From: Weissella soli
Lineage (GTDB): Bacteria; Bacillota; Bacilli; Lactobacillales; Lactobacillaceae
DNA: 64,000 bases
Direction of reading: 5' to 3'
NCBI RefSeq assembly: GCF_001761545.1
Contig: NZ_CP017326.1
Coordinates: forward strand, 1,240,001 to 1,304,000
The translations under genes were made by a program, and so were the position numbers. Under the pieces are notes generated by a model, which saw only the letters and a list, made by a program, of their open reading frames with translations, was not told the origin of the DNA and did no database searches. Every line of letters begins with the position of its first letter. The first letter of the stretch is position 1. Positions 54,732-63,488 of this stretch are shown here, in pieces.

Positions 54732-56804
54732 CTATTTTGATGACTTGCGTGGTTTAGGATTCAACTTGAACCCATAGAAAGTGGCCCCTTTAAAGGTTTG
54801 CTTGGCTAACTTACCGGTTGCCGTATATGATTTGCCACGCTTACTTTTTGACGCAAACGAGATTTCCTCGCCACGTAATAGACGAGCAATTTCTTCATCC
54901 GTAAAGGTATGATCGCTCCAAGTCTTAGCAAAGGCCACTTCCTGCCCTTGCCAGACACCGGTGACTTTTTCCACTACTTTGCGTGGCTTGGCTGCAACTG
55001 GTTTCGGTGTCCCTAATTTTGGCGCCAGCTTATCCGCATTGGCCACCATAATCGGCATATCGTGTTCAACGACTTTAGTCACCGAATCTAATAATTCTGT
55101 CATTGGCATTTTAAATTCCCCGACGGCATGCATCATATCAAACAGTCGCTTGGTAATTTTTGGCGACGCAATCCAGGTATCCGCCACCATGATGGCGGAT
55201 ACATAACCTGTATCAGTCAACGTTAAACGCCCACGGGCTTCCTTCATCATAGAACCAGGCCGGGTCATCTCAGACAAAGTTGAGACACGGGTCGCTCCAG
55301 TACCAACATTGTGTTTCTCCAAAAAAGCCATAATCCACTTCGTAGAGGGGTGCGTTGGTTTCTTGTTGGCCCCTTCTGCTAGATAAGGCTGGGCAGTTGG
55401 CCCAACTTCTTTGGATGTTGGGCTACTTTCTTGTTCATCATCCGTTTGATAGGTTGCGTAGGTGTCGTAAACTGCTTTGTAATTCAACGCCACTGGCACA
55501 TTAAACATGGTGACAAACTCTGGATAATCCGCCAAATTAGCAGTCACGTGATCATATATATAGTTTTCAGCTAACGTTGCTAAATAATTTTTCGCCAGTG
55601 TCTCATAGATTGCTGGTCCACTCTTACCATATTTACTCAATTCGCCTAATGTTGCTGGGATCTTGGAACCAGGACGATTGGCTCCGTGCGAACCTTCATT
55701 ACGCACATGCGAGCCAAATCGGGGTTCCCGATGGGTCAATAAATGACGATCTACGCCAACAACGGCAGCAATTTGATCAATCAGCGGTAACAATTCAAAA
55801 AATTGTCCCGGCGTGACATTCTTATCTTCTGTCCGCGGATAAGAAACAATTTGGGCCTCATACATCTTCTGATAAGTCGTTAACACCTCTTTGGAAGCAA
55901 ATCCCTTAGGGGCCAACACAGCCGCTAACCCGGCCAAATCCAAGAGCCGGCCCGGAATTTGCGTTTTCTGCTCATGTTTTTCATTAACAACTGGTGATTC
56001 GTGGAAATTTGCTAAATCGCCTGTGCCAGCCGTCTTATTTGGGTAGCGCCAGGGGACGATGTCACCTTCAGGCAACTTGCGCCCATAAATATGACCTGCT
56101 GGGTCTTTAAACTTGACTTCAAAGAACGGGGTCTTCACATAACTGGCAATCGCTTCAAGTTGATCATAAACCTTCCAAACAATCACTGACTTCAACCGAC
56201 CTTCGCGGGCCACTACTTTGAAGCCCGCCTTCTTCGCTGCAGTCGTGGCAATGCGCGTCAGTTGCATCGATGCAAAGTCCCAACGACTACGACTTTCACC
56301 TTTGACATAATCACCGTCACGCCATTGGTCTGATACGTCACGAAGATGATTCATCGCCGCTTGAATGCCCCGCTTAGACTCATCTAAAAAGTTAGCCCGC
56401 AGAACTTGACCTGACCAACGAATTGCATTAATCGCCTCCCAAGCCAGCAACTCCCCTTCACCAGAGGGATCGGTATCTGTCGCAATGATCAACGCGTCAT
56501 AGCCTGATCGCGCTTGTCGGCGTAAATCGTCCAATAATGCTTTGGTGCCATTGCGGCCTTTGATATATGTACGCGACCAATTCATCTGTGAAAGATCCCA
56601 TGGTAATCGTTTCAACGCCCAAGATTTATATGCGGTCGTCAGGTCAGCCGGGACCATCTCCTCAGGTTCCTTGAACTGCATCACATGACCACGCAAATTA
56701 GTGATGGTGTAGTCGAAATCTGCATAATGACCACTCTGTCCCCCTAATGCTTTGGCGAAATTTTTGGCCGCACTAGGCTTTTCCGTGATGATGAGATAGC
56801 GCAT
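54732..56804 (-). CDS. Type IA DNA topoisomerase (TopB-like)
   Basis: The protein is 690 residues: TOPRIM (1-140; ITEKPSAAKNFA, ATDTDPSGEGE around 108-118), catalytic domain with active Tyr322 in IVSYPRTEDKN, and C-terminal basic repeat (TWSDHTFTDEEIARLLRGEEISF...GKLAKQTFKGATFYGFKL). It relaxes negative supercoils or decatenates. No zinc fingers are present. The TOPRIM acidic motif reads DTDPSGEGE instead of the usual DPDREGE. Relatives occur in plasmids and ICEs as well as LAB chromosomes. Confidence 0.88.
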   Translation of the reverse strand: MRYLIITEKPSAAKNFAKALGGQSGHYADFDYTITNLRGHVMQFKEPEEMVPADLTTAYKSWALKRLPWDLSQMNWSRTYIKGRNGTKALLDDLRRQARSGYDALIIATDTDPSGEGELLAWEAINAIRWSGQVLRANFLDESKRGIQAAMNHLRDVSDQWRDGDYVKGESRSRWDFASMQLTRIATTAAKKAGFKVVAREGRLKSVIVWKVYDQLEAIASYVKTPFFEVKFKDPAGHIYGRKLPEGDIVPWRYPNKTAGTGDLANFHESPVVNEKHEQKTQIPGRLLDLAGLAAVLAPKGFASKEVLTTYQKMYEAQIVSYPRTEDKNVTPGQFFELLPLIDQIAAVVGVDRHLLTHREPRFGSHVRNEGSHGANRPGSKIPATLGELSKYGKSGPAIYETLAKNYLATLAENYIYDHVTANLADYPEFVTMFNVPVALNYKAVYDTYATYQTDDEQESSPTSKEVGPTAQPYLAEGANKKPTHPSTKWIMAFLEKHNVGTGATRVSTLSEMTRPGSMMKEARGRLTLTDTGYVSAIMVADTWIASPKITKRLFDMMHAVGEFKMPMTELLDSVTKVVEHDMPIMVANADKLAPKLGTPKPVAAKPRKVVEKVTGVWQGQEVAFAKTWSDHTFTDEEIARLLRGEEISFASKSKRGKSYTATGKLAKQTFKGATFYGFKLNPKPRKSSK

Positions 56805-56885
56805 GGTTATTCCTCCACTTCGATCAGTCGTAACGTTTGTATTGATAACAAAAGGCCACCCAGCTTCCTGAATGACCTCCTTGCT

Positions 56886-58448
56886 TTATTTAGCGTATTC
56901 AATTGAGCGTGATTCCCGGATAACCGTGACCTTAATATGACCAGGGTAATCCAAATCATGTTCAATTTGTTCTTTGATGTCGTGAGCCAAAACTTGACTC
57001 TCCAAATCAGACACCGCGGCTGGTTCCACCATCACTCGAATCTCACGACCAGCTTGGATCGCAAACGACTTTTCAACACCATTGAAGGCATTTGCAATAC
57101 CTTCAAGTTGTTGTAGTCGTTGAACGTAATTTTCAAGTGATTCTGAACGAGCACCAGGTCGGGCAGCTGAAATTGAATCAGCCGCTGCGACCAAGACAGC
57201 GATAATTGACTCAGGTTCGACATCCCCGTGGTGAGAAGCAATTGCGTTAATGACAACTGGCTTCTCATGATACTTGGTCGTCAATTCAACGCCAAGTTCC
57301 ACGTGTGAGCCATCAACTTCATGGTCGATGGCCTTTCCAATATCGTGTAATAATCCTGCGCGCTTGGCAAGCGTAACATCTTGACCTAACTCGGCAGCCA
57401 ACATGCCAGTTAGTTTTGCAACCTCAATTGAGTGAACTAACACATTTTGACCATAACTAGTACGGTAATTCATGCGTCCAATCGTCTTAACCAAATCGGG
57501 ATGGATATTATGCAATCCCAAGTCGAAGACCGTTTGTTCACCGACTTCACGAATATGCTCGTCCATCTCCTTGCGAGCCTTATCCACCATCTCTTCAATA
57601 CGAGCTGGGTGGATACGACCATCTGCAATCAACTTCTCCAAGGCATTCTTCGCAATTTCACGACGAACCGGATCAAATCCACTCAATACGACCGCTTCGG
57701 GAGTATCATCGATGATCAGATCAATCCCCGTCACCGTTTCGATAGCCCGGATATTACGACCCTCACGACCAATGATGCGACCCTTCATGTCGTCATTTGG
57801 TAATGTTACAGTCGATACAGTCGTTTCAGCGACCATATCGGCAGCCGAACGCTGAATAGCTTGCACAACCAAATTCTTGGCGCGCTTGTCTGCTTCAGCA
57901 GCCGCTTGCTCTTCGCTCTCCTTGATCATGACAGCACGTTCCTTGACAAGAGACTCCCGCGTTTCACGCAAGATTTTCTCACGCGCATCTTCACGAGATA
58001 ACTCGGCGACTTCTACTAACTTTGCTTCACGCGCGGTTACTAATTCATCAGCCCGGTGTTCCTTATCGTGGACACTTTGTCGTTGTTGATCAAGTTTCTT
58101 TTCTTTCTCCACAATCACGTCTTCACGCTTTTGCAAAGATTCATCTTTACGATCCAGTACAGATTCACGGCTTACCAAGCGCTCTTCTTGTGTCTTGACT
58201 TCACTACGACGTTCAGCCAAATCACGTTCGAGACGATCTTGATATCGTTGGCTTTCATCACGGGCCTCAACCAGAGCAGTTTTTTTCAACTGTTCGGCAT
58301 CGATAACCGCTTGATCCGTGATATCTTGTGCTGTTTTATTTGCTAGTTGCAACGCGTTGTTAATCTTAATCTTAGCAACGGTATATCCAACCACAAATAC
58401 AATTACGATTGCGACAAGCGACAACAGGATGACCATTGCAATGTTCAT
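56886..58448 (-). CDS. rny: Ribonuclease Y
   Basis: The protein is 520 residues with an N-terminal membrane anchor (about 4-24), a long charged coiled coil (about 25-195), a KH domain ([15 protein letters not shown]) and an HD domain ([12 protein letters not shown]). It is a membrane-bound endoribonuclease that begins mRNA decay. CAGGAGATAAAG precedes the ATG. Confidence 0.97.
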   Translation of the reverse strand: MNIAMVILLSLVAIVIVFVVGYTVAKIKINNALQLANKTAQDITDQAVIDAEQLKKTALVEARDESQRYQDRLERDLAERRSEVKTQEERLVSRESVLDRKDESLQKREDVIVEKEKKLDQQRQSVHDKEHRADELVTAREAKLVEVAELSREDAREKILRETRESLVKERAVMIKESEEQAAAEADKRAKNLVVQAIQRSAADMVAETTVSTVTLPNDDMKGRIIGREGRNIRAIETVTGIDLIIDDTPEAVVLSGFDPVRREIAKNALEKLIADGRIHPARIEEMVDKARKEMDEHIREVGEQTVFDLGLHNIHPDLVKTIGRMNYRTSYGQNVLVHSIEVAKLTGMLAAELGQDVTLAKRAGLLHDIGKAIDHEVDGSHVELGVELTTKYHEKPVVINAIASHHGDVEPESIIAVLVAAADSISAARPGARSESLENYVQRLQQLEGIANAFNGVEKSFAIQAGREIRVMVEPAAVSDLESQVLAHDIKEQIEHDLDYPGHIKVTVIRESRSIEYAK

Positions 58449-58519
58449 CTTTATCTCCTGTCTGTTAAGTTAATTATTAAAGTCAACTTATAGTTTTTTG
58501 CGCTTATTAACACTGTTTA

Positions 58520-58548
58520 ATCATAAGAAATTTTTATGGTATTGTCAA
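58520..58548 (-). promoter_or_regulatory. rny promoter
   Basis: TTGACA (58543-58548) and TATGAT (58520-58525) are 17 bases apart on the minus strand. The leader is about 65 bases. Confidence 0.8.
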
Positions 58549-58600
58549 TGAAACACATGCATTACATATGTAGAGTTTAAAAACCCTTGATATATAAAAT

Positions 58601-58634
58601 AAAAAAATCGCCATTGCCAGCTCAGGCAATGACG
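58601..58634 (-). terminator. Terminator after the degenerate P-type ATPase gene
   Basis: CGTCATTGCC/GGCAATGGCG with a 6-base loop and seven T residues on the minus strand. Confidence 0.88.
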
Positions 58635-58651
58635 AAGCATTCTCATTAACT

Positions 58652-60226
58652 TTAATCTTCCGAGACAACTGCACTCAATGTTAGCGACAATACCAACCGA
58701 ATACCGACGGCAAAAATTGGGGCAATAAACAACCATGATGAAAAGAAAACACCCACACCAGCAGCTAAAATGATTAACAAGGCTGATAAAATCGTGGTAA
58801 TTGTTAACACACGGTGATCATTTTGCTGCAACAAATCGGCCGTATCCCACAATTCGTGCAACTGGGCAATGCCTGGTGCCTTAATATCTGCAAATTCTAG
58901 TGCGCCATTGACACCAACGACCATGGCATCCTCAATTTCAACTGGAACAGCTTGATTAGTGACCAATAAAGTATGATCATTCCTCAATAAACTGGCTTGG
59001 GCAGCTAATTTAGCTTCAGGCGTTAGATTAGCCTGTGGTTGAACCAGGGTACGTAATGTCTTTTGCATCTCAAACAATGAACCATTCGTGTCCGCCGTGA
59101 CAATATGCAGATTGATGTGTCGGCTGGCCAAGAAGCGATCAAACTTCAACAAGTCCGCATTGAACGTTGCCGCATAAGTCAAAATACCAATAATTTGCAC
59201 ACCATCGATGATATAACTTACTGAATTGCCTAATGCAATAAGCTGGTCTAACGTAGCTTCATTGATTTCATAATGTTCTGATGCATAACTGGCTGAAACA
59301 ATTTGGAAACGCTCGTTGTTGATGACACCACTGGCACCCACGTATGGTATCTTCTCTTGTTCACTAGCTTCACTTGGATACACATTATATTCACGCGCGT
59401 ATTGCAACAGCGCCCGAGCCATCGGCGTATCAGTACCCGCCAACAAACCAGCGGTAATGCCCAAAACATCATAATCACTATACCGATCATCAACGCTTGT
59501 GATGGAGCGAATTTTGAGGTCATCACTCGTTAACACCCCTGACTTTTCAGCCACAATGTCCGTAATTTTAGGTAAATCATCTAACGCGCGTGGGTTTTGA
59601 AATTTCAATCCCTGATCCGCTAATTGACGTAACAAGCGAAAGCGTCGGTAAGCCGACCACATCGCTGGCCAACGAGGATCGATGATAATCAACACAGAAA
59701 CCGCCACCGTCAAACCTGATTGCCAATTCAACGTGATGCCATAGAACAGAGTTGCATACACAGCAGCCACCAAAGCCACTGATTCCAAGCGCATGGCTGA
59801 TTTAATACCAGCCTCGTCTAAAGCGATCGCCCGTTCACGACGTTGCAACAGCCCTAATGAAATCATCAACCCGGCCCAGCCTAGCAACATCATTGGCAAT
59901 GTCATCGTTTTAACAAAATTACCCAACGCTGGCGTTAACAGCAACCAGGTCAAGACGACAAACCATAAGGTCTGCCCAATAATTGGTAACCATAACGTCG
60001 TCACCCCTTCTTCACGTTGTTGTGCCAAGGCCTGCCTAATCATGCCATAGTCCAACCAAATAATCAGCGCTGCTGGAATCGCTAGCATCGCTTTAGTAAG
60101 GTACGGAATATTAACGGACAAAATTGGTTGCATACCGATCAAAATCGGCAACACAACGGCAGTGAGCAAAGCCATCACAAAAGCCCCCGCTGCATAACGC
60201 AAGTATTTTAATTGTACTGTGAGCAT
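58652..60226 (-). CDS. Degenerate P-type ATPase-like membrane protein (probable pseudoenzyme)
   Basis: The protein is 524 residues, with TM helices at about 10-32, 44-60, 78-98, 108-127, 148-166, 172-182, and two near the end (476-495, 499-520). It aligns by motif with P-type ATPases, for example LKFQNPRALDDLPKITDIVAEKSGVLT against LLIQNRTALEQVDRLRYVVLDKTGTLT of the copper ATPase nearby. All catalytic signatures are altered: CPx is DPR (183-185), DKTGT is EKSGV (227-231), TGD is TAD (377-379), and GDGxND is lost near VVGVNGAL. The actuator (TGE) domain between helices 4 and 5 is absent. The start has GAAGGAG upstream. It probably cannot hydrolyse ATP; a structural or regulatory function is inference. 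Confidence 0.78.
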   Translation of the reverse strand: MLTVQLKYLRYAAGAFVMALLTAVVLPILIGMQPILSVNIPYLTKAMLAIPAALIIWLDYGMIRQALAQQREEGVTTLWLPIIGQTLWFVVLTWLLLTPALGNFVKTMTLPMMLLGWAGLMISLGLLQRRERAIALDEAGIKSAMRLESVALVAAVYATLFYGITLNWQSGLTVAVSVLIIIDPRWPAMWSAYRRFRLLRQLADQGLKFQNPRALDDLPKITDIVAEKSGVLTSDDLKIRSITSVDDRYSDYDVLGITAGLLAGTDTPMARALLQYAREYNVYPSEASEQEKIPYVGASGVINNERFQIVSASYASEHYEINEATLDQLIALGNSVSYIIDGVQIIGILTYAATFNADLLKFDRFLASRHINLHIVTADTNGSLFEMQKTLRTLVQPQANLTPEAKLAAQASLLRNDHTLLVTNQAVPVEIEDAMVVGVNGALEFADIKAPGIAQLHELWDTADLLQQNDHRVLTITTILSALLIILAAGVGVFFSSWLFIAPIFAVGIRLVLSLTLSAVVSED

Positions 60227-60325
60227 CGCGTTCTCCTTCATTCTAGCTGGTATTAACCACTCATTTTTAACTATATACCTCATAAATTACCGTGTTTAGA
60301 ACAGAAATTCAACGATATCCAAAGA

Positions 60326-60354
60326 AAAAAGCCATTTCCTTAAGAAACAGCTTG
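60326..60354 (-). terminator. Terminator after tRNA-fMet
   Basis: AAGCTGTTTC/GGAAATGGCTT (10 bp with G-U pairs) and TTTTTT on the minus strand. Confidence 0.78.
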
Positions 60355-60358
60355 AAGA

Positions 60359-60432
60359 TTGCGGGAGTAGGATTTGAACCTACGACCTTCGGGTTATGGG
60401 CCCGACGAGCTACCAGACTGCTCCATCCCGCG
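60359..60432 (-). tRNA. Initiator tRNA-fMet (anticodon CAT)
   Basis: A 74-base cloverleaf on the minus strand with the initiator features: C1 opposite A72 (unpaired top of the acceptor), three G-C pairs (GGG/CCC) in the anticodon stem, and anticodon CAT. The loop reads CCCATAA, so position 33 is C instead of the near-universal U. No CCA is encoded. It shares a transcript with tRNA-Ser. Confidence 0.93.
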
Positions 60433-60462
60433 ATAATATTAAATTACGCCTCACAGCGTATA

Positions 60463-60552
60463 AGGAGATGGTGGGATTCGAACCCACGCGCCGGTTTCCC
60501 GACCTGACGGTTTTCAAGACCGTTCCCTTCAGCCAGACTTGGGTACATCTCC
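60463..60552 (-). tRNA. tRNA-Ser (anticodon TGA)
   Basis: A 90-base class II tRNA with long variable arm. Acceptor GGAGATG/CATCTCC, anticodon loop CTTGAAA giving TGA, reads UCN codons. The base following the acceptor (discriminator) reads T, where G is usual for tRNA-Ser. No CCA is encoded. Confidence 0.93.
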
Positions 60553-60592
60553 AGATAGATCAAGTAATTTCTTAACGAAAACTACTCTATCT

Positions 60593-60621
60593 ATACTAAT
60601 GATTGAGTCACATTTTGTCAA
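60593..60621 (-). promoter_or_regulatory. Promoter of the tRNA-Ser/tRNA-fMet unit
   Basis: TTGACA (60616-60621) and TAGTAT (60593-60598) are 17 bases apart on the minus strand, about 40 bases before tRNA-Ser. Confidence 0.82.
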
Positions 60622-60627
60622 CTCTTT

Positions 60628-62772
60628 TTAAACATTTTCTTTCAAGCGCAAGGTCATCGCATTCAACGCCACAATCACTGTTGAAAGTGACATGATGATT
60701 GCACCAACCATCGGACTTAAAGTAAAGCCGAATGGAATCAATAAGCCAGCTGCCAATGGAATTGCGATGACATTATAACCGGCACCCCAGGCCAAGTTTT
60801 CTTTCATCTTGCGGTTAGACTGATGTGCTAAGTCAAGCAAGGCCAGGATATCAATGGGGTTAGAGTTCACTAACACGACGTCAGCAGCATTGATCGCCAC
60901 TTCGGTTCCTGACCCAATCGCCACCCCCAGATCAGCTGTAGCTAAAGCCAATGAATCATTCACCCCATCACCAACAAACATCACTAAACCGCTCTGCTGA
61001 TATTGTTGTACCCGTGTGGCCTTATCCTCAGGCTTCAAACCGGCTTCAACGTGGGTAATTCCCAATTCAGTCGCAATTGCTTGGGCAGCTTGTTCATTAT
61101 CACCAGTCAACATCACGGGGATCAGTTGCCGCGCCTGCAAGGCTGTAATAAAGGCTGCGGCTTGCGGCTTGATTTGATCGCCTAGGGCAATGGCTCCTAA
61201 CACTTCATCAGCTTGCGTAACGAGGTAACTGACCGTGTATGGACCAGTGAGCAAGGCAACTGATTGGCCGTGCTCCTGGAGATATTGGCCACTCACAATT
61301 TTTAGTGATTGGCCGTTAATCGTTCCCTGCACCCCGACACCAGTGATACTAGCCACATTTTCCGCACTTGGAACCGGTACCTGTTGAGCTTGGGCATAAG
61401 CCATGATACTCTGACCAATTGGATGCACACTACCAGCTTCCAATGCCGCAATTTGCGCCAAAATTTCTGATTCAGGGGCATCATTATAGGCAACCACTTG
61501 TTGGACGGTGAATTTTCCTTCGGTTAACGTGCCTGTCTTATCTAGCACAACATAGCGGAGACGATCAACCTGCTCTAAGGCCGTACGATTTTGAATCAAT
61601 AGACCACGACTAGCGGCCAAACCGGTTAGCCGCGCCACGACCAAAGGAACAGCGAGTCCCAGGGCATGGGGACAGGCAATAATAAAGACGGTGACAGCAA
61701 TTGGCAACGCAAAGCTCATCCCGTTAAGCACCGTCCAAATAATCAATGCCAAAACACCAATCATCGTGGCTGCGTAAAACAACCAGCTAGCCACTTGATC
61801 AGCCAAATTTTCGACACGTGACTTATTCTTTTGTGCGACGGCAACCAGTTGCTGCACTTGTGAAACATAACCCGCATCGGCTTTTTTCGTCACCATCATG
61901 ACGAATGGTTGATTACCATTCAGCGAGCCACCAACCACATCATCCCCGGTCTTTTTCGCGACTAATGCTACTTCACCCGTCAATAATGATTCATCAATTT
62001 GGGCACTCCCCTCAACAATCATCCCATCTAGTGGGACACGTTCGTTTGCCTTGACTAGTACGCGATCATGGACCGCCAGTGTATTCGTTGGGACATCATG
62101 TACCATGTCTTGCATCTGCATGTGTGCCACATCGGGCATCAAATCACTCAAGGCATCAACCGCTGAACCTGCTCGCATGACTGCATTCATTTCGACAATA
62201 TGCCCAATGAGCATAATGATGATTAATGATGCCAGTTCCCAAAAGAAGTTCATCCCCATTTGTTCTGGGTGTAGCATCTCTTGAATCGTTACATAGACAC
62301 TATAAACATATGCCACACTGATTCCCATGGTGATTAACGTCATCATGGCTGGCTTACGTGCCGCAAGTTCACCGCGTGCTCCTTGATAAAACGGCGAACC
62401 ACTGTAGAAAAAAATAATCGATCCCAGTAACAAAATTAACCACGATTGTCCTGGCCGATCAGTCACGGTGAATGGCAGATACACCCCCATCATTGGCGTT
62501 AAAATCAACAGTGGAATTGTCAAAATGACTGCGACAATTAACTTCAACCGCATATTTCCCATATGCATCATCTGGCCACCATGGTCCATCATATCCATAT
62601 GGTCATGGCCACCATGCTGCATTTGGTGATGGTCCATCGTAGCCATTGTATCCTGTTTGTCCTGCATAGCGGCTTGCCCCATATCATGAGCTTCATTGCT
62701 CATTGAATGCATATCCATCTGATGGTCGTGCATCGTCATGGATCCATGCTGCATTTCATTATCTTTTTTCAT
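60628..62772 (-). CDS. copB: Copper/silver-exporting P-type ATPase (CopB type)
   Basis: The protein is about 715 residues. The first 75 residues are extremely His/Met-rich and bind metal instead of an HMA domain. Then come membrane helices, TGE (265-267), CPH (367-369) in TM6, phosphorylated Asp in DKTGTLT (411-417), TGDN and GDGVNDSLAL. CPH marks CopB-type Cu/Ag export. Start 62772 (MKKDNEM) has AAGAGG seven bases upstream; a GTG two codons earlier is possible. The divergent TetR gene probably controls it. Confidence 0.94.
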   Translation of the reverse strand: MKKDNEMQHGSMTMHDHQMDMHSMSNEAHDMGQAAMQDKQDTMATMDHHQMQHGGHDHMDMMDHGGQMMHMGNMRLKLIVAVILTIPLLILTPMMGVYLPFTVTDRPGQSWLILLLGSIIFFYSGSPFYQGARGELAARKPAMMTLITMGISVAYVYSVYVTIQEMLHPEQMGMNFFWELASLIIIMLIGHIVEMNAVMRAGSAVDALSDLMPDVAHMQMQDMVHDVPTNTLAVHDRVLVKANERVPLDGMIVEGSAQIDESLLTGEVALVAKKTGDDVVGGSLNGNQPFVMMVTKKADAGYVSQVQQLVAVAQKNKSRVENLADQVASWLFYAATMIGVLALIIWTVLNGMSFALPIAVTVFIIACPHALGLAVPLVVARLTGLAASRGLLIQNRTALEQVDRLRYVVLDKTGTLTEGKFTVQQVVAYNDAPESEILAQIAALEAGSVHPIGQSIMAYAQAQQVPVPSAENVASITGVGVQGTINGQSLKIVSGQYLQEHGQSVALLTGPYTVSYLVTQADEVLGAIALGDQIKPQAAAFITALQARQLIPVMLTGDNEQAAQAIATELGITHVEAGLKPEDKATRVQQYQQSGLVMFVGDGVNDSLALATADLGVAIGSGTEVAINAADVVLVNSNPIDILALLDLAHQSNRKMKENLAWGAGYNVIAIPLAAGLLIPFGFTLSPMVGAIIMSLSTVIVALNAMTLRLKENV

Positions 62773-62849
62773 ATCCACACCTCTTTACATAATATCTTAC
62801 ACTGTCTATACTAAATACCAATAAACAAAAATAGACAGAGTGTTGATTT
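62773..62849. promoter_or_regulatory. Divergent copB/tetR control region
   Basis: The 77-base spacer contains inverted half-sites TGTCTAT and ATAGACA, extended by ACAC/GTGT on the outer flanks, separated by about 21 bases. It is a likely TetR-type operator for both genes. No CopY-type TACANNTGTA box was seen. Confidence 0.55.
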
Positions 62850-63389
62850 ATGAAAATAGCATCTAGCAAACCAAAGATCAAAGCAGCTTTTGCCGCGTTA
62901 TTAACGACCGAACCCTTCGAAAAAATTACCGTTGCCCAAATTGTGAGCCAGGCAGAAATTAACCGGGGCACTTTTTATCTCCATTATTCTGATAAATATG
63001 CCTTAGCTGAAGAACTGTCTCATGAAACTCTGCAACAGCTCTCTGAAATCACGACCAACTATACTGGGGGCGATAACCAACTACTATCAACAGAAGGTAT
63101 TCATCAATTGCTTCACTACCTGCGTGAGAATCGTAACACGTTACAAGCCCTGTTATTTGGTGGTACCGATCGCTCATTTGGGGATGCCTTCAAAGCCTTA
63201 TTGCTGCAAAATATCCAAATTAACGAGTCACCCTTACCTGAAATTTATCTACGTGAAATGCTGGTGGCGCACTTCATGAGCATTATTATTCTTTGGCTAA
63301 AACGTAACACTAAAGAATCAATCGCTGAAATCGCTGATCTGCTCGAAACTGGCCGTATGTCCGACGAGTGGCACCACTTATATCATTAA
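62850..63389 (+). CDS. TetR/AcrR family transcriptional regulator
   Basis: The protein is 179 residues with an N-terminal helix-turn-helix (KIKAAFAALLTTEPFEKITVAQIVSQAEINRGTFYLHYSDKYALAEEL) and a helical C-terminal ligand domain (TetR_C-type with LLFGG and MSIIILWLKR). It is divergent from copB and likely its repressor, though no metal-binding residue cluster is obvious. A weak GAGTG ribosome site precedes the ATG. Confidence 0.85.
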   Translation: MKIASSKPKIKAAFAALLTTEPFEKITVAQIVSQAEINRGTFYLHYSDKYALAEELSHETLQQLSEITTNYTGGDNQLLSTEGIHQLLHYLRENRNTLQALLFGGTDRSFGDAFKALLLQNIQINESPLPEIYLREMLVAHFMSIIILWLKRNTKESIAEIADLLETGRMSDEWHHLYH

Positions 63390-63488
63390 CTTGTCGTTAG
63401 ATATATTGCATCTAACCCCCCATTGTATTAATCTCAAAGTAACCGGAGGGCCTATCTCCAAACACTATTTAAGAAGGAGCCTAACCAT

